Shown here in pieces: positions 31,581-40,721 of a DNA stretch of 64,000 bases. Location: positions 5,354,479 to 5,418,478 of the forward strand of contig NZ_LR733275.1 in NCBI RefSeq assembly GCF_902506415.1, read 5' to 3'. Below the pieces are notes generated by a model. It saw nothing but the letters and a program-made list of their open reading frames with translations. It made no database searches and was not told the DNA's origin. This DNA is from Massilia sp. 9I. GTDB taxonomy: Bacteria > Pseudomonadota > Gammaproteobacteria > Burkholderiales > Burkholderiaceae_D. A program made the position numbers and the translations under genes. The first letter of the stretch is position 1; every line of letters begins with the position of its first letter.

Positions 31581-33443
31581 TTATTTGTCCTTCAGGGCGC
31601 GCGCCTGGGTTGCCAGCAAGTCGACCTGGTGACGACGATCGCGGTCCACCTCGACCTCGCGGCGCGCCTGTTCCTCGCGCACCAGCTGCAGCGCTTCCTG
31701 GGTCGTCAGCTTGCCCGCGCCCGCCAGGCCGGCCAAAGCAGCCAGCTGGTCGGCATCCATGCCCGCATGCACGCGCGTTTTCATGTAGTCAGTAAGCAGC
31801 GCCGCGTTCGGCGCCGCCGCTAGGGCCAGCTTGGCGGTATCGTCCATCGCCGCAAAGGCTTCCAGCCGGCGCAATTCCAGCGCATGACGGCGCTCTTCGC
31901 CATCGAGCTGGACGTCCTGCATCGCGCGCGCCTGGCGCGCATCGAGTTCGATGGTGCGCTGCAGCTTGTCCTGCTGGGCGGCCGTGCGAGTGGACTCGAT
32001 GCGCTGGCGCGCCTGCTCGTCTTCCCATTCCTGCAGGCGTTCGGCTTCGCGCCGGCGCGCGGCGTTCGCCAGCACCAGGCCTTGGCGTCGCGCGACGTGT
32101 TCTTCCTCGTCGATCTCGCGGGCGCGGCGCGCCGCATCCTCTTCGCTGGCGCGCAGGTGCGCGAGCTCGGCGCGCTGGCGGTCTGCGTCCTCGATCAGCG
32201 CCGCCTGTTCGATCTTGTAGCGGATCTGCTGCTGCAGCAGCTGCTGCGAAAAGCGCTGGCGCGCGATCACCTGGCTCTGGCGCGCATCCTGCTGCGCCAC
32301 TTCGAGTTCGCTGCGCATGCGCAGCTGGGCCAGCGCGCGCAGGTGCTTCCATTCCAGGGCTTCATCAAGGCGCCGCGCGCCCTTCTTGGCCAGCTCGTGT
32401 TCGAGTTCGGCCAGCACGTCGCCGGCGCCGCGCTCCAGTGCCTGCTTGCGCGACTGGGCGTCGAGGATACGGGCGTACAGTTCGATCTGGCGCGCACGCA
32501 CGGCGTGGGCACGGTCGGCGCCCTTGAGCGACGTCTCGGCGCGGGCGATGGCGTCGTCCTGGCGCAGTTCGGCCTCGCGCTGGCGCACGCGCGCCTGCTG
32601 CTCGGCGCGGCGTAGGCGTTGCCATTCCTCGGCGTCATACAGATCGTCCAGGTGCTTGGCGTGTTCGATCTGAACGTGCCGCTCGTCCGCCGCGAGCCAC
32701 AGGCTGCCGACCCTGGCGCGGTTCGCGTCGTACTTGTCGTGGCGCAGTTCGACGGTATCGACCTTGACCACCGCCAGCCCGTATTCGGCCAGCAGCAGCT
32801 TGAGGCCGCCCTGCAGGCGCTGGTCCAGCTGCTCGCGCAAGTCGCGGTTGCCGGCCATCTCGCGGATCGAGCGGGCGCCGACGAATTCCTCGGCCAGCTG
32901 GCGCAGCGGCGCCGCCAGCAGCTCGCGCAGTTCCCCTACGCCGATGGTGCCCGGCGTGGTCATGAAGTGGCGCGCAAAGGCCGGCACGTTCTCGATGCGC
33001 AGGCTGACCGTCAGGCGCGCGCTCACCGCCAGCTGTTCGGACGTGAGCACCTCGTCGAAACGAAAGTCCACGGGCAGCGCGCCGGTGCGGGTGACGAGGA
33101 TCTCGGCGTGCTGGTCGCGCAGCAGGTGATTCAGGCGCGTGAAGAAGCCCTCGATCTCGTACTCGCCCTGCGGTACCTCGGTGGCCTTGTCGCCCTGCAG
33201 GATGTAGGCGCGCGCGGTGGCCGGCACGCGCAGTGTCTTGACGAACACCCCGGACAGTTCGCGCACGCCGAAGAACACGGCCAGTTCGTCGGGACCCGCG
33301 ACCCAGCGGTTCTCGCGCAGCACGGGCACATTGCGCGGGGCGCCCAGGATCAGGCCGCAGCCGGCGCAATAGCGCGCGTCGCCGCCATTCTTGCGCTCAC
33401 AGCGCGGGCAGCTGGCGCCTTTCACTCCGAACATCTGGAACAT
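31581..33443 (-). CDS. Zinc-ribbon + SPFH-like + long coiled-coil protein
   Basis: A 620-residue protein from the ATG at 33443 (GGAG 6 bases upstream). It starts with a double CxxC zinc ribbon (CPRCERKNGGDARYCAGCG). Residues about 50-250 resemble an SPFH/band-7 domain (LAVSARLTVSLRIENVPAF, GVGELRELLAAPLRQLAEEF, AEYGLAVVKVDTVELRHDKY). A very long charged coiled coil (about 260-560) and a short C-terminal helical piece follow. No membrane segment is obvious, so it may form a cytoplasmic or peripheral scaffold. It lies between the kinase-SUMF1 gene and the Lon-like gene in one operon. Confidence 0.75.
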   Translation of the reverse strand: MFQMFGVKGASCPRCERKNGGDARYCAGCGLILGAPRNVPVLRENRWVAGPDELAVFFGVRELSGVFVKTLRVPATARAYILQGDKATEVPQGEYEIEGFFTRLNHLLRDQHAEILVTRTGALPVDFRFDEVLTSEQLAVSARLTVSLRIENVPAFARHFMTTPGTIGVGELRELLAAPLRQLAEEFVGARSIREMAGNRDLREQLDQRLQGGLKLLLAEYGLAVVKVDTVELRHDKYDANRARVGSLWLAADERHVQIEHAKHLDDLYDAEEWQRLRRAEQQARVRQREAELRQDDAIARAETSLKGADRAHAVRARQIELYARILDAQSRKQALERGAGDVLAELEHELAKKGARRLDEALEWKHLRALAQLRMRSELEVAQQDARQSQVIARQRFSQQLLQQQIRYKIEQAALIEDADRQRAELAHLRASEEDAARRAREIDEEEHVARRQGLVLANAARRREAERLQEWEDEQARQRIESTRTAAQQDKLQRTIELDARQARAMQDVQLDGEERRHALELRRLEAFAAMDDTAKLALAAAPNAALLTDYMKTRVHAGMDADQLAALAGLAGAGKLTTQEALQLVREEQARREVEVDRDRRHQVDLLATQARALKDK

Positions 33444-33488
33444 ATCCGACTCCTTCAATATACCGATTCTAGCCCAGCCGGGCGCGAT

Positions 33489-34484
33489 TCAAATGATCCC
33501 GATCCTGTCCACGCACGCTAGCGTAGCGCCACGTAAGCGGATCTGTTCGCGCCAGCCCGCCGGCAACTGCGCTTCCCAGGCGCGCGGCACCAGGATCCGA
33601 TCGCCCGGCGCGGCTTCGCGCTCCATCAGGGCGCACTTGGGCTCCACGCCCTCGACCGTCTCGACCCGTCCGGCATGCCAGCTCGATGACTGCCCGGTCG
33701 CCAGCACCCGCCCGCGCGCCAGGAATTCACGTCCGCGCGCCATACGGTCCGCCATGACCAGGGCCAGTTCGAAGGAGCCGCCCTGGAAGCGCTCCTCGCC
33801 GAAACGCACCGTGGTGCGCCACTGTCCGAGCCCGCGGCCGTCGAAGTGGCGCGCACCTGTCAACACCGCGCGCACCCGAGCCTGCAGGCCGGCGTCGACG
33901 CCGGGCGCCGCGATGCTCGCCTCTTCTTCACCCTCGAGCGCTGCGGGACGCACGCTCACTTCCACCCAGCACAGGCTGTCGCCCGCGCCGCCGCTGTACA
34001 GCGGGAACCAGGCCCGCGCCGCCGACACGGCTGCCGCCGGATCGGGATGCCCGGTCAAGGCGCCCAAATGCGGCAAGCCATCCTCGCCGCCCGCCAGCAC
34101 GCCCACCGGCACCTGTCGCAGGCCGTGGCCGTCGATGCGGCCCCGTTCCCACCCGTCGGACCAGCCGTTCGCAACCACCGGTGCGCTCGGCTGCCACAGT
34201 CCCCGCACCATGCGGTCGGCCAGTACGCAGGCCAGCTCCCAGTCGCGGCTGCCCTGCATGGGTGCGCGGTCCAGGCTCAAGACCACCTGTTCGCGGGTAT
34301 CGACGCGGGCCTCGGTGTGGCGCGCCAGGCGCACCACTTCCTGCATGCGCGCCGCCAGTTCCGGGGCGTCCGGCACGCTGCACTTGACGTCGGCGCGGCC
34401 GGCGCGCGGGCGCACGGTGGCGGTGACGGTCAGGAGCGAGCCGTCCGGCGCGATGCTGCGCACGTTCACGGCGGGCGCGTTCAT
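33489..34484 (-). CDS. Tandem Lon-protease-like (S16 fold) protein
   Basis: A 331-residue protein from the ATG at 34484; longer frames are shadows. It contains two similar halves that follow the Lon proteolytic-domain pattern. The C-terminal half has GGSFELALVMADRMARG, RVLATGQ, HAGRVETVEGVEPKCALM and DRILVPR, where the Ser of GGS and the Lys of EPK sit like the Lon catalytic dyad. The N-terminal half has the related GSRDWELACVLADRM and NGWSDGWERGRIDG without the Lys, so it looks inactive. No AAA+ domain is present. Activity is an inference from pattern only. Its start overlaps the stop of the next upstream gene (ATGA). Confidence 0.6.
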   Translation of the reverse strand: MNAPAVNVRSIAPDGSLLTVTATVRPRAGRADVKCSVPDAPELAARMQEVVRLARHTEARVDTREQVVLSLDRAPMQGSRDWELACVLADRMVRGLWQPSAPVVANGWSDGWERGRIDGHGLRQVPVGVLAGGEDGLPHLGALTGHPDPAAAVSAARAWFPLYSGGAGDSLCWVEVSVRPAALEGEEEASIAAPGVDAGLQARVRAVLTGARHFDGRGLGQWRTTVRFGEERFQGGSFELALVMADRMARGREFLARGRVLATGQSSSWHAGRVETVEGVEPKCALMEREAAPGDRILVPRAWEAQLPAGWREQIRLRGATLACVDRIGII

Positions 34485-35506
34485 GCCCTCACCTCGCGCC
34501 GCGCCGCGCAGTCGCATTCGAGGTTGGCGACGATGCGGTCGGCTTCGTCGAGCAGCAGCGGCACCATGGCCGCATCGCTCAGCTTCATGCGCGCCAGCAG
34601 GGCCCAGGCCTCGTCCACCGCGGCTGCTGCGCGCCGGCTGTGGCGGGCGCGCCGTAGCTGTTCGCTTCCCGCCAAGGGCTGGCCGGGCGCGGACAGCGCC
34701 AAGGCCGGCATCGTGCCCACCGCCAGGCTGACCAGGTCGAGGCGGCGCAGCAGTTCCTGGTGGCGGCGGAAGTCGGCGCATTCCGCCGGCAGGATCGCCA
34801 GGCGCCAGCCGCACATCAGGCCCGGCAGCTCCAGGAACAGGCGGCGCAGGGCCATTGCATCCTCCGGGGCCGGGTCGAATGCCTCCTGCTGCGACGTCGC
34901 CGGGGTCTGCGGCGCCGGCTGCAGCGCCAGCCTGGCCATCAGTAAAGCCGCCAGGTCGCGGGCGGCGCCCAGGTCGACCGGCACGCAGTCATCCACCATC
35001 ACGCCGAAGCGCGTGTACAGCAGCTGGTTGAAGCCGGTGCGGAAGGCATTCCACTCTTCGAAGCTGGTGCAGGGCGGCAGCTCCAGGTTGCCCTGGGCCA
35101 GTTCACGCTGCAGGGCGGCCTGCAGCGCCGCCACGAAACCCTCCAGCGCGACCTGCTCGCCGCCTTCGCTTGCCAGGAACAGGTCGAAGCGCTGATGGGT
35201 TTCGCGCGGATCGGGGGTGTCGATGGCAAAGGCGACGCGCAGGCCGATCTCCGGCGCCGCAGCAAAGGGCTGCAGCTCGCACTGGTAGGGACCGGGGTGC
35301 ACGCACCAGGCGCTCTCCCCCTCGATCGGGGCCAGACGCGCCCCTTCTCTCAGGCGCCGGGTATGGCCGTCCTTGGTGGCCAGCACGGCAAAACAGCCGG
35401 CCGGCACCGTGCAGCCCTTTGCCAGCGGCAGCGCGATGAAGCCCGCGCCCAGGCCGGACAAGTCGGGCGGCGGCTGGCGGAACGGCCGGATGAACAGATT
35501 CAGCAT
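34481..35506 (-). CDS. Unrecognised soluble protein, cluster half B
   Basis: A 341-residue protein with no signal peptide or membrane helix and no recognised domain. The N-terminal half (about 15-190) is beta-rich (GFIALPLAKGCTVPAGCFAV, GRTHR-free LFLASEGGEQVALEGF) and mildly resembles the SPFH/virion-core-type segment of the neighbour at 31581; the C-terminal half is helical with several Arg-rich turns (RRHQELLRRLDLV). It overlaps the Lon-like gene by 4 bases and starts 5 bases after the next gene, so it is fully embedded in the operon. Confidence 0.65.
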   Translation of the reverse strand: MLNLFIRPFRQPPPDLSGLGAGFIALPLAKGCTVPAGCFAVLATKDGHTRRLREGARLAPIEGESAWCVHPGPYQCELQPFAAAPEIGLRVAFAIDTPDPRETHQRFDLFLASEGGEQVALEGFVAALQAALQRELAQGNLELPPCTSFEEWNAFRTGFNQLLYTRFGVMVDDCVPVDLGAARDLAALLMARLALQPAPQTPATSQQEAFDPAPEDAMALRRLFLELPGLMCGWRLAILPAECADFRRHQELLRRLDLVSLAVGTMPALALSAPGQPLAGSEQLRRARHSRRAAAAVDEAWALLARMKLSDAAMVPLLLDEADRIVANLECDCAARREVRA

Positions 35507-35511
35507 GCTGG

Positions 35512-36060
35512 CTACCTGGTGGGCTCCACGGTGAAACGGGCGCCGTGACGCTGGAAGTGCGCGGCCGGCGCTTCAGTGAAAGGCCATGCCGCCTCGCATT
35601 CGCCGTCGCTGTCGAGCGTCCCTGCGAGCACGGTGTTGCCGGCGCCATCCAGCACCCGTAGCGCCTGCGTCCCGCGCAGCAGGGTGGCGGCCAGCGGCGA
35701 TTGCGGGTCGAGCTGCAGGATCACCCGGTCCGCGACGAAATGCAGGCGCCAGGCGCCGTCGTCGGTGACCAGGGTGTCGAGCGCCATGCCGCTGTCGGCC
35801 GCGCGCAGCATGCCGGCGCTGCCGCGCCAGGCGCGCGGCGCGGATTGGGCGCGGCGCGCATCGGCGAGCGTGCGCAGGCGGCGCGCGGTCAGCGGCGAGG
35901 CCCGCAGCGCGGCGCGTTCGCCGGCGCTCAAGGGGCGGCTGCCGTCGAGCGCCGCCAGCAGCACGGCGTCGTCCAGCATCAGGCGGTCGCCTTCAACCCG
36001 GCGTCCTGCCAGCAGCTGCGACTGCAGCCTGCGATCGAGTATCGTCATCCCCATCCTCAT
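35512..36060 (-). CDS. Unrecognised soluble protein, cluster half B
   Basis: A 182-residue protein. Its start codon overlaps the stop of the upstream gene (ATGA); the ATG at 36054 has better spacing from GGAGG and the ATG at 36048 is also possible. An N-terminal helical region (LSAGERAALRASPLTARRL) is followed by a beta-rich C-terminal half (AWRLHFVADRVILQLDPQSP, ALRVLDGAGNTVLAG). No family recognised. The C-terminal part could be a small beta-sandwich of the kind seen in FHA-like neighbours, but no motif supports that. Confidence 0.65.
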   Translation of the reverse strand: MRMGMTILDRRLQSQLLAGRRVEGDRLMLDDAVLLAALDGSRPLSAGERAALRASPLTARRLRTLADARRAQSAPRAWRGSAGMLRAADSGMALDTLVTDDGAWRLHFVADRVILQLDPQSPLAATLLRGTQALRVLDGAGNTVLAGTLDSDGECEAAWPFTEAPAAHFQRHGARFTVEPTR

Positions 36061-37352
36061 TCCTCCTTCTGGCCGGCCGCCGCGCCCAGGCGGGCAATGG
36101 CGGCGTCGCGCCGTTTACGCAAGGTCGGCAGCGAGACCGCATCCAGCAGCGCGAGCTGCTGCATGGTCGGCAGTTCGCCGGTGGCCGCATCCAGCCATTC
36201 GCACGGATAGCTGTCATCGAATGGCCCGAGTAGCTTCAGGTAGACCGCCAGCCGCACCGGCAGCGAATCGTTCTCCATCATCCGCAGCGCCCAGCTGCCG
36301 CGCTCCTGCGCCGCCGCTGCCATTTGAAGGTAGCTGGGGGACAGTGAAACCTGCTCCACCACTAGTGGGTCGAGCAGGGGAAGCGCTTCGGCCGGCTCTT
36401 CGATCGGCTCGCCCTCGGCCAGGTCCAGGGCATCCTGCTGCGCCTCGAGGATACGGTCCGGCCCTGGCGTACTGGCCTGCTCCGATTCACCCAGCACGCG
36501 CCAGTAGTCATCCAACCAGGCGCCGGCATCAACGGCGTCCTGCAGCCAGTCGCGGTCGGCGTTCGCGGACAAGGCCTCGTATTCGCCGATCTCGCGCAGC
36601 ATGGCGCCGATCTTCTCCGGGCTGTCCTTCAGGCTGGCGAAGCGCTTGGAGCGGGTATGGAGCGGACCGGGTGCGCTGCCGAATCGCTCCAGCGTCTCGC
36701 TCCAGCGCAGGATCCATTCGGGACGGCAGTCGGCCACGCTGCCCAGCTGGCGCGTTTCGATCGGTTCCGCCGCCAGCTCGCGTCCGAGGATCGCGCCCAC
36801 CTGCTCGCGGTGCTCGCGCCAGCCGGCAAACAGGCGCGCCACTTCGCCATAGGCAGTATCCAGCATCCGGTAAGCGTACATGCGGTTCGGGCTGCAGGGA
36901 CGGCCGCAGGCGACCTGATAGTTGTCGCTGTCCACCTTGTCGCGCAGGACGGCGTACAGGTCATTGAATTTCTTGCGCAGCAGCGCGTCGCCGCCGGGGG
37001 CGCGCCAGAACGCGCCCATGCGCGCCTGTTCGCCGCCGACCGCCGCGCACAGCGCCGCCCAGTCGGCCGGGCGCGCCTGCAGTTCGTAGACCAGGCTCAG
37101 GGCCAGTTCGCGCACCGTGTCGCCATAACTGTTGCCGGGCGCGTCGCCGCGGCCGCCATCCATGCGCAGCAGCCGGGCCACGGTGTCGACGTATTCCGGC
37201 AGCAGCGCGTCGTCGACGGATGCGGGATCGATGCGCGCAAACGCCTGCAGCGAGCATTGCCCCAGCAACTTGCGGACCTGCTCCCAACCGTGTTCCTGGT
37301 ACCGGGTTCCCGGCAAACGCATACCTTCCTCATCCTCGATGGCCATCCGCAC
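36057..37352 (-). CDS. Unrecognised helical protein, cluster half B
   Basis: A 431-residue, mostly helical soluble protein beginning at a GTG (37352) with an ATG two codons later. There is no signal peptide, membrane segment or recognised domain. Several Trp-rich helices (LRWSETLERFG, WLDDYWRVLG) and a conserved-looking DNYQVACGRPCSPNRMYAYRM segment are visible. It follows the PBP gene by 61 bases and is coupled to the next gene by an ATGA overlap. Function can only be guessed from its operon. Confidence 0.65.
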   Translation of the reverse strand: MRMAIEDEEGMRLPGTRYQEHGWEQVRKLLGQCSLQAFARIDPASVDDALLPEYVDTVARLLRMDGGRGDAPGNSYGDTVRELALSLVYELQARPADWAALCAAVGGEQARMGAFWRAPGGDALLRKKFNDLYAVLRDKVDSDNYQVACGRPCSPNRMYAYRMLDTAYGEVARLFAGWREHREQVGAILGRELAAEPIETRQLGSVADCRPEWILRWSETLERFGSAPGPLHTRSKRFASLKDSPEKIGAMLREIGEYEALSANADRDWLQDAVDAGAWLDDYWRVLGESEQASTPGPDRILEAQQDALDLAEGEPIEEPAEALPLLDPLVVEQVSLSPSYLQMAAAAQERGSWALRMMENDSLPVRLAVYLKLLGPFDDSYPCEWLDAATGELPTMQQLALLDAVSLPTLRKRRDAAIARLGAAAGQKEE

Positions 37353-37413
37353 GAGGGCGGATTGTCAACAGATGATGCCATACAAACACAAAATCGAGGC
37401 GCGCAGATGAGGC

Positions 37414-40400
37414 TCATTCCCCCTTCTGTTCGGGAGACTGGTCTTGCATGGATTTCAACAGGGCGGCGACCACGGGCGCGGCATGGGTGCCGCCGGTCAG
37501 GCTCGACTGGCTGACAAATGCGGCAAACGCCAGGCGGCGGGTCTGGCCCGGCAGGCTGCCCGGCTCCAGCCAGCCCATGAACCAGACCGTCGCCATCCCG
37601 TCCTCGCCCGTCGGTGCGGTGCCGGTCTTGCCGAACAGGCCGTGGCGCAAGCGGTCGAATTCCTTGCCGCGGAAGGCCGAGGCCGCGGTGCCGCGATCGA
37701 CCACGCCCTTCATGCCGGCGCGGATGCGGTCGAGGCGCACGCCCAGCTCCGCCCCCGGCTGCACCTTGGCCTCGCGCCCGTCGAGCTCCAGCAGCAGGCG
37801 CGGCATCACCAATCCGCCCTGCCCGACCGCGGCCGCGACCAGGGCCATCTGCAGCGGCGTCGCCTGCATGCGCAGTCCGATCGCCATCTGGCGCACTTCG
37901 TGGCGGGTCTGGATCGGGTCCAGCATGGAGGCGCTGGCCTGCAGCGCGTCCCAGGCGGACCAGCGGAAGTCCTCCGGCAGCAGGCCGCCGTCCAGGCGCA
38001 GCGGCGCGCCAAAGCCCAGCCGGCGCGCCATGCCGGCGACGGGACGCAGCGCATCGATGGCGCCCGGTTCGATCTCGCGCACGCCCGGCACCCCGCCCTG
38101 CGCCTGGCCGCCCAGGCTGCGGTCGCCCAGTTCGGCGCTCCAGGCGAACCAGGTGTTGACACTGTGCGTCATCGCCTGCGCCAGGCCGAAGCGTCCCTCG
38201 ACGGCGCGGGCGCCGGCCAGCTGTTCGCGGAAGTTGGTGACGCGGGCCTTGCCGTCGACCGGATAGCTCGGCGCCCCGATGCGGAAGCCGTAGCCGCTTT
38301 CCCTCGCCATGGCGTCGATCTCGGCCAGCGGCTGGCCCTGCAGCAGGCGCTCGAGGCGGGCGTCATGGCGCGCCGCCGTTTCCAGGCCGAGCGCCGTCAC
38401 CACCTTGAAGGTCGAGCCGGGCGCGCGCTCGGCGCCGCCGTCGTGTTGGAAGGCCGGCAGGCGCAAGGGGCTGCGCGCCGGGTCGGCGCGATCGAAATCG
38501 CGCACTTCCTGCCAGCGGTTCGGGTCCAGCTTGCCGACGCCGCCGCCGGCCGCGGCCAGCACGTCGCCGTTGCCGGCATCCAGCAGCACCAAACCGGCCT
38601 GGCGGCCCTGCGCTACCGGACGGGCGCCGACGCAGGCCTTGCCGTCCCATTTGCCTTCGCCCAGGGCAATGCAGTCGAGCGCCGCCTGCGCGGCTGCCTG
38701 CAGGCGCAGGTCCAGGCTCAGACGCGCCGTATGGCTGGCTCCCGGCACACGGGCCAGCATGCCGGCCACGCTCGACGCATGTTCACGGTGTACGCCCAGC
38801 AGCGGACCGAGTCCGGCCGCCTGCGCCGCCGCACTGGCCTTGCCGTCCGCCCACAGGGCTTCGCCTTTGCTGCCGCTGAGCTGCACCTCGGCCAGCGCGG
38901 GGCGCAGCGACGATTCGGTCGCCGGCAATGCATGCCAGACCAGCCGTCCCTGCTCCACCCGCACATGGCGATAGGCTGCGTCCGAGCTGCCGACTAGCTG
39001 CGCCAGGTCGAGCGGCTCGACTTCGAGCAGGATGCGCTGTGCACCCGGCAGCGGCGTCAACCGCACGCGCTGGACGGCATCAGGTTCCCGACAGGCGCGT
39101 CCGTCACAGGCGCTGCTCGTCAACGCGCTCGCACCTTCGATGCGGCGCACGCGGCCAGCCAGCAACAGCTCGGCCGGCGCAGACGCGTCCAGGGCCAGCA
39201 GCGCGCTGGGTGCATGCCCGCCGCTGTCCCAGGCGCCGACCCGGCGCCATGGCGCCCAGCCTTCCGGCAGACGGGCGAACAGGCGCATGGCCGCCACCGG
39301 CAAGCCTTCGTCCTGCGCCACCGGCACGCCACCGACGCTGGCCTGCCACTGGCGCTGGCTGCCCGGCCGCACGCGCCAGGCCAGCAGCCGCCGTTCGCTA
39401 TTGAAGACGCGCAGCTGTTCGCGCACGAAGGCGCCGTCGGCGCGGTAATACAGACGGTCGAGCAGCCGGCGGCCCTCCTCGTCCAGGGGCAGCTTGTCCC
39501 AGCCCGGCAGCGGCGCGCGGCCGTCGGGCGCCGCGGCGTGCCAGCCGGCGAGGTCGCGCGGCGCCAGCTCGGCCAGGCCGTTGCCGCCCAGGTGAACCAG
39601 CCCATGCGCCTGCAGTTGTTCGAATAACAAGGCGTCTTCGAGCCCGCGGGGACGGGCTGCCGGCACCTGGTATTCCCCTGCCGCCAGCTGCAGCGGCGCC
39701 GGCGCCAGGCCGTGGCCGAAGGCCTGGACCAGTCCGATGCCGGCCGTACCCGGCACCGCGCGCTGCAGCAAGAGCTCCCCGGCCTGCGGGCAGGCATTGC
39801 TGGCGCGGCGCGTGAAGCGCAGCGCGCCATCCTTCCACACCAGCCAGCCCTGTTTGCCGAGCATGCCCTCGCCGCGGCTGCCGCGCTGGGCCACGCCAGT
39901 GCCGGCGTCACCGATCCAGGCAGCCCGGCCGTTCGCGGCGTTCCAGCCCAGGCGCAGCGGCTGGCGCGCATCGCCGCGCAGTTCGACGCGCGGCATAGCG
40001 GAACCCGGCATCCCCAGGAGCACGTTACGTGGCGGTGTACCGGCCGCGCTGGCCAAGGCCGCCGCTTCGGCGAAGGGGTAGCCGATCCGCAGCGGCAGGA
40101 CTAGCGGGCGCTGCGGATCGAGCAGCTGGGTGCACAGGTCGATCCGCACGGGGGCGTCCAGGCGCATGCCGGAGGCCACCACCAGCGCGGCGCCGCCGTG
40201 CTGGACGATGTCGATGCCCGGCTCGCGCGGGACGCGCAGTGTGACGCCGCCCAGCAGCGGTTGCAGGCTTGCCAGCGCTGCGCTACCGCTTGAAGCGGCA
40301 TGCCCACCCGCCGGCAGCGAGCGCGCCGCGAGCGCCAGCACCACGGCGCCAACTAGCGCCGCGCCGAACGCCAGCAGCGCCCACAGGTTCACCGACACGC

Positions 40401-40506
40401 CGCGCGATACCGCCGGCTGTGCGCCGAGCCGCAGGTTGCGGGCGCGCCGGCGCGCAGTGCGGCTGGCGGCAAAGCTGCCCATGAGTGAGGCGAGTGTGGC
40501 TGTCAT
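37414..40506 (-). CDS. Class B penicillin-binding protein, 1030 residues
   Basis: A peptidoglycan transpeptidase with one N-terminal membrane anchor (about 41-61: WALLAFGAALVGAVVLALAA) and a very large, novel extracytoplasmic region (about 65-590) in place of the usual PBP dimer domain. The transpeptidase domain (about 595-1020) keeps all three motifs: Ser698-x-x-Lys701 (GSTFK), Ser782-Val-Asn784 (HSVNT) and Lys960-Thr-Gly (FGKTGTAPTG). The context AMTHSVNTWFA and LQMALVAAAVGQGG is typical of PBP2/FtsI-type enzymes. It should work with the SEDS protein at 14887. It is the first gene of the minus-strand operon. Confidence 0.93.
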   Translation of the reverse strand: MTATLASLMGSFAASRTARRRARNLRLGAQPAVSRGVSVNLWALLAFGAALVGAVVLALAARSLPAGGHAASSGSAALASLQPLLGGVTLRVPREPGIDIVQHGGAALVVASGMRLDAPVRIDLCTQLLDPQRPLVLPLRIGYPFAEAAALASAAGTPPRNVLLGMPGSAMPRVELRGDARQPLRLGWNAANGRAAWIGDAGTGVAQRGSRGEGMLGKQGWLVWKDGALRFTRRASNACPQAGELLLQRAVPGTAGIGLVQAFGHGLAPAPLQLAAGEYQVPAARPRGLEDALLFEQLQAHGLVHLGGNGLAELAPRDLAGWHAAAPDGRAPLPGWDKLPLDEEGRRLLDRLYYRADGAFVREQLRVFNSERRLLAWRVRPGSQRQWQASVGGVPVAQDEGLPVAAMRLFARLPEGWAPWRRVGAWDSGGHAPSALLALDASAPAELLLAGRVRRIEGASALTSSACDGRACREPDAVQRVRLTPLPGAQRILLEVEPLDLAQLVGSSDAAYRHVRVEQGRLVWHALPATESSLRPALAEVQLSGSKGEALWADGKASAAAQAAGLGPLLGVHREHASSVAGMLARVPGASHTARLSLDLRLQAAAQAALDCIALGEGKWDGKACVGARPVAQGRQAGLVLLDAGNGDVLAAAGGGVGKLDPNRWQEVRDFDRADPARSPLRLPAFQHDGGAERAPGSTFKVVTALGLETAARHDARLERLLQGQPLAEIDAMARESGYGFRIGAPSYPVDGKARVTNFREQLAGARAVEGRFGLAQAMTHSVNTWFAWSAELGDRSLGGQAQGGVPGVREIEPGAIDALRPVAGMARRLGFGAPLRLDGGLLPEDFRWSAWDALQASASMLDPIQTRHEVRQMAIGLRMQATPLQMALVAAAVGQGGLVMPRLLLELDGREAKVQPGAELGVRLDRIRAGMKGVVDRGTAASAFRGKEFDRLRHGLFGKTGTAPTGEDGMATVWFMGWLEPGSLPGQTRRLAFAAFVSQSSLTGGTHAAPVVAALLKSMQDQSPEQKGE

Positions 40507-40721
40507 CGTGGTCCGCTGGTTGGCGCGGCAGGGTGCGCCGCTCGCAAGACCCTAGCGGAGGGCCGGTGAAACCCATCAGTGCGCATCCGGTGCGGGCACA
40601 TTCACGCGCGATTTTTGCAGGTCATCCCGCGTTTTCCGCGTCTCGTCGCAATCGCCTCGCGGCCAGGGAAGCCTTGGCCTACAGTGCACACATCGACAAC
40701 CCACCCGCAAGGAGAAATACC

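Noticed and set aside
13940-40506. Type VI secretion regulatory cluster (PpkA/PppA/Fha)
   Set aside because: Kinase, phosphatase and FHA proteins would fit, but no Tss/Hcp/VgrG/ClpV-like gene is present and the companions are cell-wall enzymes.
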